Positions 1 through 6,617 of a DNA stretch of 13,847 bases are shown in pieces. The notes under the pieces are model-generated. The model was not told where the DNA came from, ran no database searches, and saw only the letters and a program-made list of their open reading frames with translations. The position numbers and the translations under genes were made by a program. Positions within the stretch are counted from its first letter, which is position 1. Each line of letters begins with the position of its first letter. The DNA comes from an uncultured Mycoplasmatota bacterium. GTDB taxonomy: Bacteria; Bacillota_I; Bacilli_A; RF39; UBA660. The stretch is taken from contig CAOKUH010000030.1 in NCBI GenBank assembly GCA_948472605.1, forward strand, positions 1 to 13,847. Direction: 5' to 3'.

Positions 1-349
1 TGCAACCTCCAGGATAGTATATTTCTACATGTTTAAACTTGGAAAGTAACGCTCCCATAAAATAATAGGATGCTCTTAATTTATTGGATAAATTTTCTGG
101 AATTGTAGAATTTATGATATTATGAGAGTCAATTTTTATATATTCATCAGTTAAAGATATTTTACCATTTAATAATTTAATAATTTCTTCTAATACTTTT
201 ACATCTGTAATATTTGGAACATTATATATTTTTGTTTCTTCATCAGATAATATGGCTGCAGGTAAAAGAGCAACTACACTATTTTTTGCACCATTTATTT
301 TAATTGTACCAGTTAATTTGGCGCCACCTTTTATAATTAATTTTTGCAT
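1..349 (-). CDS. murA: UDP-N-acetylglucosamine 1-carboxyvinyltransferase (MurA), 5' part only
   Basis: This is a partial gene read leftward off the window edge; 116 codons are present. MurA transfers enolpyruvate from PEP to UDP-GlcNAc, the first committed step of peptidoglycan synthesis in the cytoplasm. Seen directly: an INGAKNS segment puts Lys22 and Asn23 at the positions used by E. coli MurA. KLRASYYFMGALLSKF follows at residues 90-105, holding the Arg equivalent to R91. YYPGGC at 111-116 ends on the catalytic Cys (C115 in E. coli), encoded by bases 2-4. The KLRASYYFMGAL form is closer to the Firmicutes MurAB/MurZ paralogue than to MurAA. The ATG at 347-349 has an AAAGGA ribosome site at 360-365. 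A promoter lies at 375-403, in the gap after mntP. In B. subtilis murAB also sits near prfA, spoIIR and mntP. The catalytic half beyond Cys116 is outside the window. Confidence 0.93.
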   Translation of the reverse strand, partial: MQKLIIKGGAKLTGTIKINGAKNSVVALLPAAILSDEETKIYNVPNITDVKVLEEIIKLLNGKISLTDEYIKIDSHNIINSTIPENLSNKLRASYYFMGALLSKFKHVEIYYPGGC

Positions 350-374
350 ATTATCACATTCCTTTATATTTTTA

Positions 375-403
375 ATTATATAATTTTATGGAATATTTTG
401 CAA
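375..403 (-). promoter_or_regulatory. Putative sigma-A promoter of murA
   Basis: On the minus strand, TTGCAA (398-403) is followed after exactly 17 bases by a perfect TATAAT (375-380). Transcription would start near 368, leaving a leader of about 20 nt that still contains the murA ribosome site at 360-365. The -10 lies inside the 12-bp palindrome at 374-385. The -35 matches only 4 of 6 consensus bases, so the call rests mainly on the -10 and the spacing. Confidence 0.55.
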
Positions 404-415
404 ATTATGTATTTG

Positions 416-952
416 TTATTTAAATAAATGAAATATACCAATTATTAGTAATAATATTGCCCCAAAAATTGTTGCATACACTCCTAATAGTCGGTTGGCA
501 TATTTTCCTATTAATAAGCCAATGTAGGTAAAGCAAAAACTAGTTATAGAAAATATTATTACAGCAAATATCATGTTATTAGTGATTGCATTTAGCCCTA
601 TTCCTGCAGAAAAGCTATCTATAGATACTCCAACGGCAAATAAAAACATATTGAATAATTTTAAATTTTTAGGTTTATCATCTGGCTTAATTATTTCTAT
701 TAACATAGTTATTGCTAAATAAATTAAAATTATTCCAAGAAGGAAATTGCTTTTCAGCATAAATAGTTCTACAAGTTTTAAGCCAATAAAAGAACCTATA
801 AGGGGCATTATAAAGTGCATTATTCCTACTAAACAAGAAAAAATTAAACATCTTTTCTTAGATATATTCCCCGTTCCTATTCCTAATGACAAAGATAATG
901 TATCCATACTTAAAGCTATGGCTATAATTAAAATGGTTAAGATTTCTTTCAT
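416..952 (-). CDS. mntP: MntP-family (DUF204) manganese efflux pump
   Basis: A 178-residue integral membrane protein with six hydrophobic segments arranged as two homologous halves. MntP exports Mn(II) across the cytoplasmic membrane. Each half has the family's Asp signature: LSMDTLSLSLG with Asp17, and VSIDSFSAGIG with Asp112. These correspond to the functionally important paired Asp residues of MntP. A short hydrophilic loop with KPDDKPKN (89-96) separates the halves. Length is typical for MntP. The ATG at 950-952 has an AGGAGG site (961-966) 8 bases upstream. The gene follows spoIIR by 44 bases with no promoter or terminator between, so they are probably co-transcribed. B. subtilis mntP (ywlD) is likewise close to spoIIR, which favours MntP over the related sporulation protein YtaF. 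No Mn riboswitch (yybP-ykoY) fits in the short gap. Confidence 0.85.
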   Translation of the reverse strand: MKEILTILIIAIALSMDTLSLSLGIGTGNISKKRCLIFSCLVGIMHFIMPLIGSFIGLKLVELFMLKSNFLLGIILIYLAITMLIEIIKPDDKPKNLKLFNMFLFAVGVSIDSFSAGIGLNAITNNMIFAVIIFSITSFCFTYIGLLIGKYANRLLGVYATIFGAILLLIIGIFHLFK

Positions 953-996
953 TAAAAAAACCTCCTAGTTAAATATACTAGTGAGATTTAAAAAAA

Positions 997-1503
997 TTAC
1001 ATGTATTTATTAAATATATCCTTAACAAATAATCCATAATCTATATCAGTATTGTCGTCTATTTTGGCTTCCATTAAACATAGAGGTGGGAATAAAACAC
1101 ACCACCAGTTATCTCCATAACCAGTTCCTAGTGTTACTACTAAAGATTCATAATAACCCTCTTCATATTTGACTCCTTTATAGTTTTTTTCTGGAAAATA
1201 ATTTTCTCCATAGTTTATTTTAAATTTTACATTGTAATCATTTATCATATTTTCTATTTCGGATATTTTGGAATTAATTACATTATTAGCATCATTTTTA
1301 TTAATGACAGATAATAATTCATTTTTTAAAATATCTTCTATATTATTCTTTATTTCCATTTTAATTTTTTGATCTTCAAATGTGTTACTATTTGCTATTA
1401 CTCTTAATCTTATAGCATTGTCTGGTATTATATATACCTCTTCACCTTTACTTATTAACATTATTAACGTACAAAAAAATAAGACTATAATTATTTTTTT
1501 CAT
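997..1503 (-). CDS. spoIIR: Stage II sporulation protein R (SpoIIR)
   Basis: A 168-residue secreted or membrane-anchored protein. In endospore formers SpoIIR is made in the forespore under sigma-F and secreted into the intermembrane space, where it activates SpoIIGA to process pro-sigma-E in the mother cell. Seen directly: an N-terminal hydrophobic segment (residues 3-18) after MKK. Then the family signature IPDNAIRLRVIANSN (26-40), followed by DQKIKMEI, and a C-terminal block NWWCVLFPPLC (132-142) that is almost invariant in SpoIIR. It is shorter than B. subtilis SpoIIR (about 224 residues), mostly through loss of spacers, and both core blocks are intact. The ATG at 1501-1503 has an AGGTG site at 1511-1515. 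It lies 51 bases after the glycosyltransferase and before mntP, all on one strand. A sigma-F promoter could not be convincingly placed. Confidence 0.93.
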   Translation of the reverse strand: MKKIIIVLFFCTLIMLISKGEEVYIIPDNAIRLRVIANSNTFEDQKIKMEIKNNIEDILKNELLSVINKNDANNVINSKISEIENMINDYNVKFKINYGENYFPEKNYKGVKYEEGYYESLVVTLGTGYGDNWWCVLFPPLCLMEAKIDDNTDIDYGLFVKDIFNKYM

Positions 1504-1554
1504 TTTTATTCACCTAAATAATTATGTCTTATTATTTTAAATTTTATACATTTA

Positions 1555-2787
1555 TTATTTTTCATTTACTAAAGCATCTAAATTTGCTTTTCGATTATGA
1601 GCTATTTCTACCCATCTTAAATCTTTTTTAAATAAGCATATTATGTTTATTGGAATCCATGTTAGGAAAAATACAATAAATAATAATATTCCATGCATAG
1701 TTGTTTCAATATCTCTTTTGTAATAAACAATTACAAACATATTCATTATTATGCAACATAGATAGCCAATCATAAAACATACATAACCTAAAGAAAAGAA
1801 GTAAGAAAATAAATCGTTTAATTCAATTCCTAAGATATTGAATACTCCTAGCATTAAAGTTAAGCCAACACTTAAAACTTGAATATGAGGTGCAATAGCA
1901 AACATTAATTTATCGAAACTTGCAAAATCTCTTTCTTTAATTATCTTTTTTAATAATGGTTTTTTATAAATTCTAAAGCATTCGATAATTCCTTTACTCC
2001 ATCGGCTTCTTTGATGCCATGAGTCCATAAATTTTAATACTTGTTCATCATAAGTTATTGCATCCTCGACATAAGCAATCTTATATCCTTTTAATACACA
2101 TTGAATTGAAAGTTCAATATCTTCAGTAATAGTTTTAGGTTCAAAACCATCATTATCAATTATTTCTTTTGCTACCATAAAGCCAGTTCCATTTATGGCT
2201 GCAGCAGAATCTATTTTCATACGAGCTTTGTTAAAGAAGAAGTTTTGAATATAATAGAAAATTGAATGGCTAGCACTTAACCAATTATCTTCTATGTTTT
2301 TACTATCTTTTCTTCCTTGTGCTACTTTATATCCAGATAAATAAGTATTATTCATTAGTTTTAAAAAATCTGGATGTACTACGTTGTCTGCATCAAATAT
2401 AATATATGCATCGTAATCTTTATTTTTTAGTTTATCAAAAGCAAATTTTAAGACATCTCCTTTTGATTTTACTGGTACATTAACATTTATTGCTTTAGAG
2501 CCAGCTTTTTTTGCTACATCAAATGTGTCATCCTTAGTGTTATTTACAAAAGTATAAATGTCGTATAAATCATTAGGGTAGTTTTGACTTTTTAAACTTT
2601 TAATTAAGTCTCCAACAACTTTTGCTTCGTTTCTAGCAGCTATTACTATTGCAAATTTAGTTCTAGCTCTAAATGAACGAATTTTTTGATCTTCATCTTT
2701 CTTGAAAGCTAATAAGCCTGTTATAACAAAATATAGTCCGTATAATAAAGCAATTATAAACAATATATAATAAATAAGCTGTATCAT
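1555..2787 (-). CDS. Membrane-embedded processive glycosyltransferase, family 2
   Basis: A 410-residue polysaccharide-synthase-like enzyme. It has one N-terminal membrane helix (about 4-27), a cytoplasmic GT-A domain (about 44-290), and a C-terminal membrane region with helices near 295-318, 326-353 and 366-386. Catalytic motifs of processive GT2 enzymes are all present: AARNEA (50-55), FDADN holding the DxD metal site (131-135), TED with the catalytic-base Asp (221-223) and QRSRW, the QxxRW motif (259-263). These are the motifs of cellulose, hyaluronan and poly-N-acetylglucosamine synthases, and the length is close to PgaC/IcaA. The sugar cannot be read from sequence, and no PilZ domain, deacetylase or partner gene lies beside it. 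The start has an AGGAG site (2796-2800) 8 bases upstream. A strong promoter with a dyad over its -35 precedes it (2865-2893). It probably heads the glycosyltransferase-spoIIR-mntP unit. Confidence 0.85.
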   Translation of the reverse strand: MIQLIYYILFIIALLYGLYFVITGLLAFKKDEDQKIRSFRARTKFAIVIAARNEAKVVGDLIKSLKSQNYPNDLYDIYTFVNNTKDDTFDVAKKAGSKAINVNVPVKSKGDVLKFAFDKLKNKDYDAYIIFDADNVVHPDFLKLMNNTYLSGYKVAQGRKDSKNIEDNWLSASHSIFYYIQNFFFNKARMKIDSAAAINGTGFMVAKEIIDNDGFEPKTITEDIELSIQCVLKGYKIAYVEDAITYDEQVLKFMDSWHQRSRWSKGIIECFRIYKKPLLKKIIKERDFASFDKLMFAIAPHIQVLSVGLTLMLGVFNILGIELNDLFSYFFSLGYVCFMIGYLCCIIMNMFVIVYYKRDIETTMHGILLFIVFFLTWIPINIICLFKKDLRWVEIAHNRKANLDALVNEK

Positions 2788-2864
2788 TCTATTTACTCCT
2801 TTATTAATAACATCATATGATATACAAGTGACTTAAATGTGACTAACGTTATTACTTCTCTTAC

Positions 2865-2893
2865 ATTTTACATTTTCTTGACTAATTTGTCAA
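2865..2893 (-). promoter_or_regulatory. Putative sigma-A promoter of the glycosyltransferase-spoIIR-mntP unit
   Basis: On the minus strand, a consensus TTGACA (2888-2893) is separated by 17 bases from TAAAAT (2865-2870, 5 of 6 consensus). The start would be near 2858, giving a leader of about 70 nt before the glycosyltransferase ATG. The leader can pair TAATAAC (2805-2811) with GTTATTA (2848-2854) just upstream of the ribosome site and holds a 10-bp palindrome at 2812-2821. The promoter lies in the gap after the ATPase gene, which has no visible terminator. Confidence 0.7.
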
Positions 2894-2894
2894 G
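2877..2894. repeat. Inverted repeat overlapping a -35 box (possible operator)
   Basis: CTTGAC (2877-2882), 6 bases, GTCAAG (2889-2894): a perfect 6-bp dyad. On the minus strand its first arm contains the -35 TTGACA of the glycosyltransferase promoter. A bound dimer would block RNA polymerase. It is not followed by a T run in the direction of transcription, so it does not look like a terminator. Confidence 0.4.
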
Positions 2895-2928
2895 AGGGCG
2901 AATAATTTAAAATTTAGGGAAAATTTTT

Positions 2929-4234
2929 CTAATCTATATTTAAATTATTAATATATTCAATAAAATAAAGGGGAATATTAATTATTTTACCATCTTTGCT
3001 TAAATTATTTAAAGAAAATCTAAATGAAATTTCATTAGCATTTTTGGCATTATATTTTGTTAAGCTATTATTGTTAGTGCTTTTATTTGATTTTATTTCT
3101 ATAGGAATTATAATATTATTTTTTTGAATTACAAAATCGATTTTCTTCCTATCAAAAGTATAGTAATTTGGAGAATCATTTAATAAATATTTTAAAGTAT
3201 TAGCAACATAATTTTCAGTAAATGATCCTTTAAATTCTTCCAAGAGCTTATTACCTTCTAAAATAATTTTACTATCTAAATTAGACATTCTTCTTAAAAG
3301 ACCAACATCGTTCATATAAATTTTATACGATGATAAATCATGATATGCTTTTAAAGGAAAAGCACATTTATTTACTAAATAACATTTAGAAATCAAATTT
3401 GCAGCATTTAACCAATTTAATGCTCCTTCGTATTCCCTAGCTCTAGCTCCTTCTTTTACAACCTGATATACAAATTTTTTGTTTTCTTTTGCTAGTTGCG
3501 ATGGGATACCATTCCAAATCAATGATATTTTATTTGCTTCATTGGAATCAGTATGTTTGGAAAAGTCATTTTCATAACTATCTAAAATATTCTTTTGGAT
3601 TTTGTTAACAATTTCAATATCTTTAGTATTAACCCAACTATATACAGCCTCAGGCATTCCACCAATAATATAGTATATTTTTAATTTTTCAATTAACATA
3701 TCTGCAAATAATTTAGGAATTTCCTTTATCTCCTTAGTTTGTTTCATAACTTCAACTAAATTTTCGGAATTATCGGCAATTAGAAATTCACTAAATGTCA
3801 TAGGATATAAGTTTAAAAAATCTACTTTTCCAACTGGGAATGAAGTTTTAGAAAGTCTTATTCCAAGAAGTGAGCCAGCACAAGTTACATGATATTCTTT
3901 AGCCTCTTCACAAAAATATTTTAATGAATTTAGAGCATTTGAGCATTCTTGGATTTCATCAAAAATGATTAAAGTTGTATTAGGATTTATTTTTTTTTCA
4001 TTTGCCAAAGATAATTGTTCAATTATTCTTTTTGGGTCTTTAGTGTTTAGAAACAACTCTCGTAAGCCTTCATCATGATCAAAGTTAAAATAAGCAATAT
4101 TTTCATAATTATTTGTTCCAAATTCTTTTAAAATATATGTCTTTCCAACTTGTCTTGCTCCTTTTAATATAAGAGGTTTTCTATCCTTACTATTTTTTCC
4201 ATTTAATTAAATCATCGCTTATAAACCTTTGCAT
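2929..4234 (-). pseudogene. AAA ATPase with DUF4143 domain, interrupted by a one-base frameshift
   Basis: With the frameshift restored this is a 434-residue protein of the widespread AAA_14/DUF4143 family, whose cellular role is not established. The ATG at 4232-4234 has an AGGAG site (4243-4247) 8 bases upstream. The first codons read MQRFISDDLIKWKK and then TAG. Shifting by one base inside the six-A tract (bases 4193-4198) continues as WKNSKDRKPLILKG without further stops to 2929. The joined protein has Walker A GARQVGKT (25-32), Walker B LIIFDE (about 88-93), the family segment LNLYPMTFSEFL (140-151), and a C-terminal PD-(D/E)xK-like core (Asp366, Glu379, Lys381). The part after the shift alone could start only at rare codons such as TTG at 4054-4056, without Walker A. 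It sits between prmC and the spoIIR group, behind its own tandem repeats. The shift may be true decay, phase variation, slippage or a sequencing error. Confidence 0.85.
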
Positions 4235-4242
4235 AGTATCAA

Positions 4243-4247
4243 CTCCT
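4243..4247 (-). promoter_or_regulatory. Ribosome binding site that fixes the ATPase start at 4234
   Basis: AGGAG on the minus strand, 8 bases before the ATG at 4232-4234. It shows that translation is meant to begin in the short frame before the six-A tract, not at the downstream TTG at 4056. This is the main evidence that the gene is frameshifted and not simply short. Confidence 0.75.
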
Positions 4248-4254
4248 AAAATCA

Positions 4255-4260
4255 AGTATA
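4255..4260 (-). promoter_or_regulatory. Possible -10 box of the ATPase gene
   Basis: TATACT on the minus strand, 20 bases before the ATPase ATG and touching the end of the promoter-proximal 32-bp repeat. No good -35 stands 16-18 bases upstream; that space is filled by the repeat array. An activator-dependent promoter or a wrong call are both possible. Confidence 0.3.
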
Positions 4261-4354
4261 TCACACTTTTGCAATGATTTTGTCGCTTTTTATCACACTT
4301 TTGCAATAAAATCATCACTTTATATCACATTTTTGTAAATTTTATTTAGAATTA
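4259..4354. repeat. Three tandem 32-bp repeats upstream of the ATPase gene
   Basis: Three units begin at 4259, 4291 and 4323. The first 17 bases of units 1 and 2 are identical (TATCACACTTTTGCAAT). Unit 3 keeps TATCACATTTTTGTAA with two changes. The remaining 15 bases of each unit are more variable. The period is constant at 32, about three helical turns, so the conserved cores face the same side of DNA. The outermost unit runs into the prmC stop codon. The array lies where ATPase regulation would act, which suggests a set of binding sites. No spacer or leader structure like a CRISPR array is present. Confidence 0.85.
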
Positions 4355-5071
4355 TTTTTGTTCGATAAAAATATAGCGCTCTTTCCCATTTAAATCGTTT
4401 TCCAAAAAAATTCTTGCTTCTGGAAAAATTTTTTTTGCTAAATGATATATGTAATCTCCTTGTGTCTCTCCTATTTCAAACGCTATTAATTTGGGTTTAT
4501 TTTTTATTTTAGTTAATATTTTTTGATAAAATAGTAAACCATCATTCGGAGCATAAAGAGCAATCCTAGGTTCATACTCGTTATCAATTGGTTCATTTTC
4601 TTTAATATAGGGAGGATTAGAAATGATAATATCATAGTCAGTAATTAATGATTCATTTAAAATATCGTGTTTTTGAAAATCTACTTGTACATTATTTAAA
4701 TCACTATTTTCATTTGCTAAATCTAAAGCTTTTTCAGATATATCTAAACCATGACAAATAAATTTAGTATTTTTAGCAATGGCAATAGCGATACATCCAC
4801 TTCCTGTACAAATATCTAAAAATTTTAGATTATCGTTTTTATAATGTTCAACTTTTCTTAAAATTTTTTCTACTAAGTATTCTGTTTCAAAACGAGGAAT
4901 TAGAACATTTTGGTTTACTTTTATTAATACATTTAAAAAAGGAACATTTCCTATAATATATTGAATAGGATAGCCTTCATTTATTTTAGCTATTTTTTGT
5001 TCATAATCTTTAGGAAATTGTTCTTTTAGTAATTTTATATCTAGGTCAGTTAATGTTTTCTTATTAAACAT
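4352..5071 (-). CDS. prmC: Peptide chain release factor N5-glutamine methyltransferase (PrmC)
   Basis: A 239-residue cytoplasmic class I methyltransferase. PrmC uses S-adenosylmethionine to methylate the glutamine of the GGQ motif in release factors, raising peptide-release efficiency. Seen directly: QYIIG (37-41), PRFETEYLVE (59-68, usually PRxxTE), the SAM-binding loop DICTGSGCIAIAIA (86-99), and the catalytic NPPYI (152-156) that binds the target glutamine. The C-terminal FEIGETQGDYI (198-208) is also typical. It is about 40 residues shorter than the usual 280, all from the N-terminal helical domain that docks the release factor. Its ATG overlaps the prfA stop as TAATG, so the enzyme is translationally coupled to its substrate. 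It is the last gene of the operon. Confidence 0.95.
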   Translation of the reverse strand: MFNKKTLTDLDIKLLKEQFPKDYEQKIAKINEGYPIQYIIGNVPFLNVLIKVNQNVLIPRFETEYLVEKILRKVEHYKNDNLKFLDICTGSGCIAIAIAKNTKFICHGLDISEKALDLANENSDLNNVQVDFQKHDILNESLITDYDIIISNPPYIKENEPIDNEYEPRIALYAPNDGLLFYQKILTKIKNKPKLIAFEIGETQGDYIYHLAKKIFPEARIFLENDLNGKERYIFIEQK

Positions 5072-6126
5072 TATTGTGCCTCTAATTTTCTTTTTTGATC
5101 TTCTGTAATAAGGGCTGTAATAATTGGTTCAAGTCCACCATCCATAACTCTTTCTAATTCCATTATTGAGAAATTAATTCGATGATCAGTTACACGATTT
5201 TGAGGATAGTTGTATGTTCTTATTTTTTCTGAACGATCGCCAGTTCCTACTTTACTTTTACGTTCTTCTGTTAATTCATTATTTTTTTGTTGTTCTAAAT
5301 TGTCAGATATTTTTGATTTTAAAATTTTCATGGCTTGTTCTTTATTCTTCATTTGACTACGCTCATTTTGACAAGTAACTACTGTATTTGTAGGTAAATG
5401 GGTTATTCTTACAGCAGAGTTTGAAGTATTTACAGATTGTCCTCCAGCACCACTACTATGGTATACATCTATTTTTAAATCACTTTCTTTAATTTCAAAA
5501 TCTATATCTTCAACTTCAGGCATTACAACAACAGTTGCAGTAGATGTATGGACTCTTCCGCCAGATTCTGTTTCGGGAACTCTTTGAACACGATGAGCTC
5601 CACTTTCATATTTTAATTTAGAATAAACATTTTCCCCTTTTATTAGGCATTCAACTTGAGAAAAACCTCCACTTGTTCCTTCTATCTCGTTTATAACTTC
5701 TATTTTCCAATTATTTTTTTCAGCATAGTAAGTATACATTCTAAATAAATCTCCAGCAAAAATATTTGCTTCATCTCCACCTGCTGCACCACGAATTTCC
5801 ATAATTACATCTTTTCCATCGTTTTCATCTTTAGGAATTAATAGTATTTCTAATTCTTTAGTTATTTTTTCTAAATTATTAGTTTGTTCTTCTAATTCAA
5901 TAACTGCCATATCATGTAATTCTTGATCATTCATTAAACTTTTGGCATCATTGATAGCATTTTGGGTATTTTTATATTCTTCGTATTTTTTTACAATTTC
6001 TTCTAAATCTTTTTGTTCTTTAGATAATTTATTAACTTTTTTAAAGTCTTGCATAACTTCTGGATTCATTAATTCCGTTTTTATTTCATTGTATTTTTTT
6101 AAGATAGCTTCTAATCTATTTTCCAT
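5071..6126 (-). CDS. prfA: Peptide chain release factor 1 (RF1)
   Basis: A 351-residue class I release factor, close to the usual 355-360. RF1 reads UAA and UAG in the ribosomal A site and triggers peptide release. The stop-codon recognition tripeptide PxT is PET at 184-186, in RVPETESGGRVHTS; the RF1 type is PxT, while RF2 has SPF. The catalytic GGQ is at 228-230, within HSSGAGGQSVNT; Gln230 is the target of the adjacent PrmC. The N-terminal part (1-100) is a predicted coiled region, followed by GAAGGDEAN (113-121). The ATG at 6124-6126 has a GAGGA site (6136-6140). The 46-base gap to rpoE contains a TATAAT-like box on the minus strand, so an internal promoter is possible, but no -35 supports it. 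Confidence 0.97.
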   Translation of the reverse strand: MENRLEAILKKYNEIKTELMNPEVMQDFKKVNKLSKEQKDLEEIVKKYEEYKNTQNAINDAKSLMNDQELHDMAVIELEEQTNNLEKITKELEILLIPKDENDGKDVIMEIRGAAGGDEANIFAGDLFRMYTYYAEKNNWKIEVINEIEGTSGGFSQVECLIKGENVYSKLKYESGAHRVQRVPETESGGRVHTSTATVVVMPEVEDIDFEIKESDLKIDVYHSSGAGGQSVNTSNSAVRITHLPTNTVVTCQNERSQMKNKEQAMKILKSKISDNLEQQKNNELTEERKSKVGTGDRSEKIRTYNYPQNRVTDHRINFSIMELERVMDGGLEPIITALITEDQKRKLEAQ

Positions 6127-6172
6127 ATATTTTCATCCTCTTTCTATTTATAAATTATAAAAAAAGGTAACT

Positions 6173-6607
6173 TTATAACATTGTATCTTCATCATCCTCG
6201 TCACTGATTACAACTAAATCTTTTAAGTCATCATCAGAGTCATCGTCATCATTTTCGTCATAGAAAATTTCTTCCTCTTCGATTTCTTCTTCAGAGTCTA
6301 TTTCTTCAACATCATCAACACTTATTTCATCTTCATCATCTTCTATAACAATATTTTGAGCATGACGTATTCTTAAATCCCAAGATCCGTCATCAAGCAT
6401 AATAAATCTTTTATCCAAAGTTAACATTTCAAAGAAATCACCTATTTTATCTTCTATTACAGATTCTGATAAGTTTATAAGTGAACCTATTTCTTTGAAT
6501 AAGTCAATAATTTTCATTTTTTTATTTTTTTCCGTTAGTATAGCAAAAGCAATATCATCATAAGACATATTTTCTAATTCTTCTTTACTCATATCTTTTA
6601 ATTTCAT
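6173..6607 (-). CDS. rpoE: DNA-directed RNA polymerase delta subunit (RpoE)
   Basis: A 144-residue Firmicutes-specific RNA polymerase subunit. Delta improves polymerase recycling and promoter selectivity by displacing nucleic acid from the core enzyme. The N-terminal half (about 10-85) is the HARE-HTH fold, with SYDDIAFAILTEKNKKM and the conserved DDGSWDLR (72-79). From residue 89 to the end it is an almost unbroken Asp/Glu tail, the unstructured polyanion characteristic of this subunit. It is not the sigma factor called RpoE in Gram-negative bacteria. The ATG at 6605-6607 has a perfect AGGAGG at 6614-6619 that overlaps the argS stop codon, so the two genes are tightly coupled. In B. subtilis argS and rpoE are near neighbours as well. 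Confidence 0.95.
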   Translation of the reverse strand: MKLKDMSKEELENMSYDDIAFAILTEKNKKMKIIDLFKEIGSLINLSESVIEDKIGDFFEMLTLDKRFIMLDDGSWDLRIRHAQNIVIEDDEDEISVDDVEEIDSEEEIEEEEIFYDENDDDDSDDDLKDLVVISDEDDEDTML

Positions 6608-6617
6608 AATTTTCCTC

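Noticed and set aside
953..996. Manganese riboswitch upstream of mntP
   Set aside because: Only 44 bases separate mntP from spoIIR, too short for a yybP-ykoY aptamer, and no such motif is visible.
1519..1549. Sigma-F-like promoter for spoIIR (GTATA, 16 bases, GACATAATTA on the minus strand)
   Set aside because: The spacing is right but the -10 misses key G and A positions, and the start would fall inside the ribosome site at 1511-1515.
2929..4056. Reading the ATPase as an intact 375-residue gene starting at TTG 4056
   Set aside because: That start has no ribosome site and omits the Walker A motif, which is encoded just upstream in the same frame; the real start at 4234 has a strong site in the frame before the six-A tract.
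4259..4354. CRISPR array
   Set aside because: There are only three units; the variable part is 15 bases and partly similar between units, and no cas gene is present.
6150..6160. Internal promoter for prfA (TATAAT-like box in the rpoE-prfA gap)
   Set aside because: No acceptable -35 at 16-18 bases upstream; AT-rich gaps give such boxes by chance.
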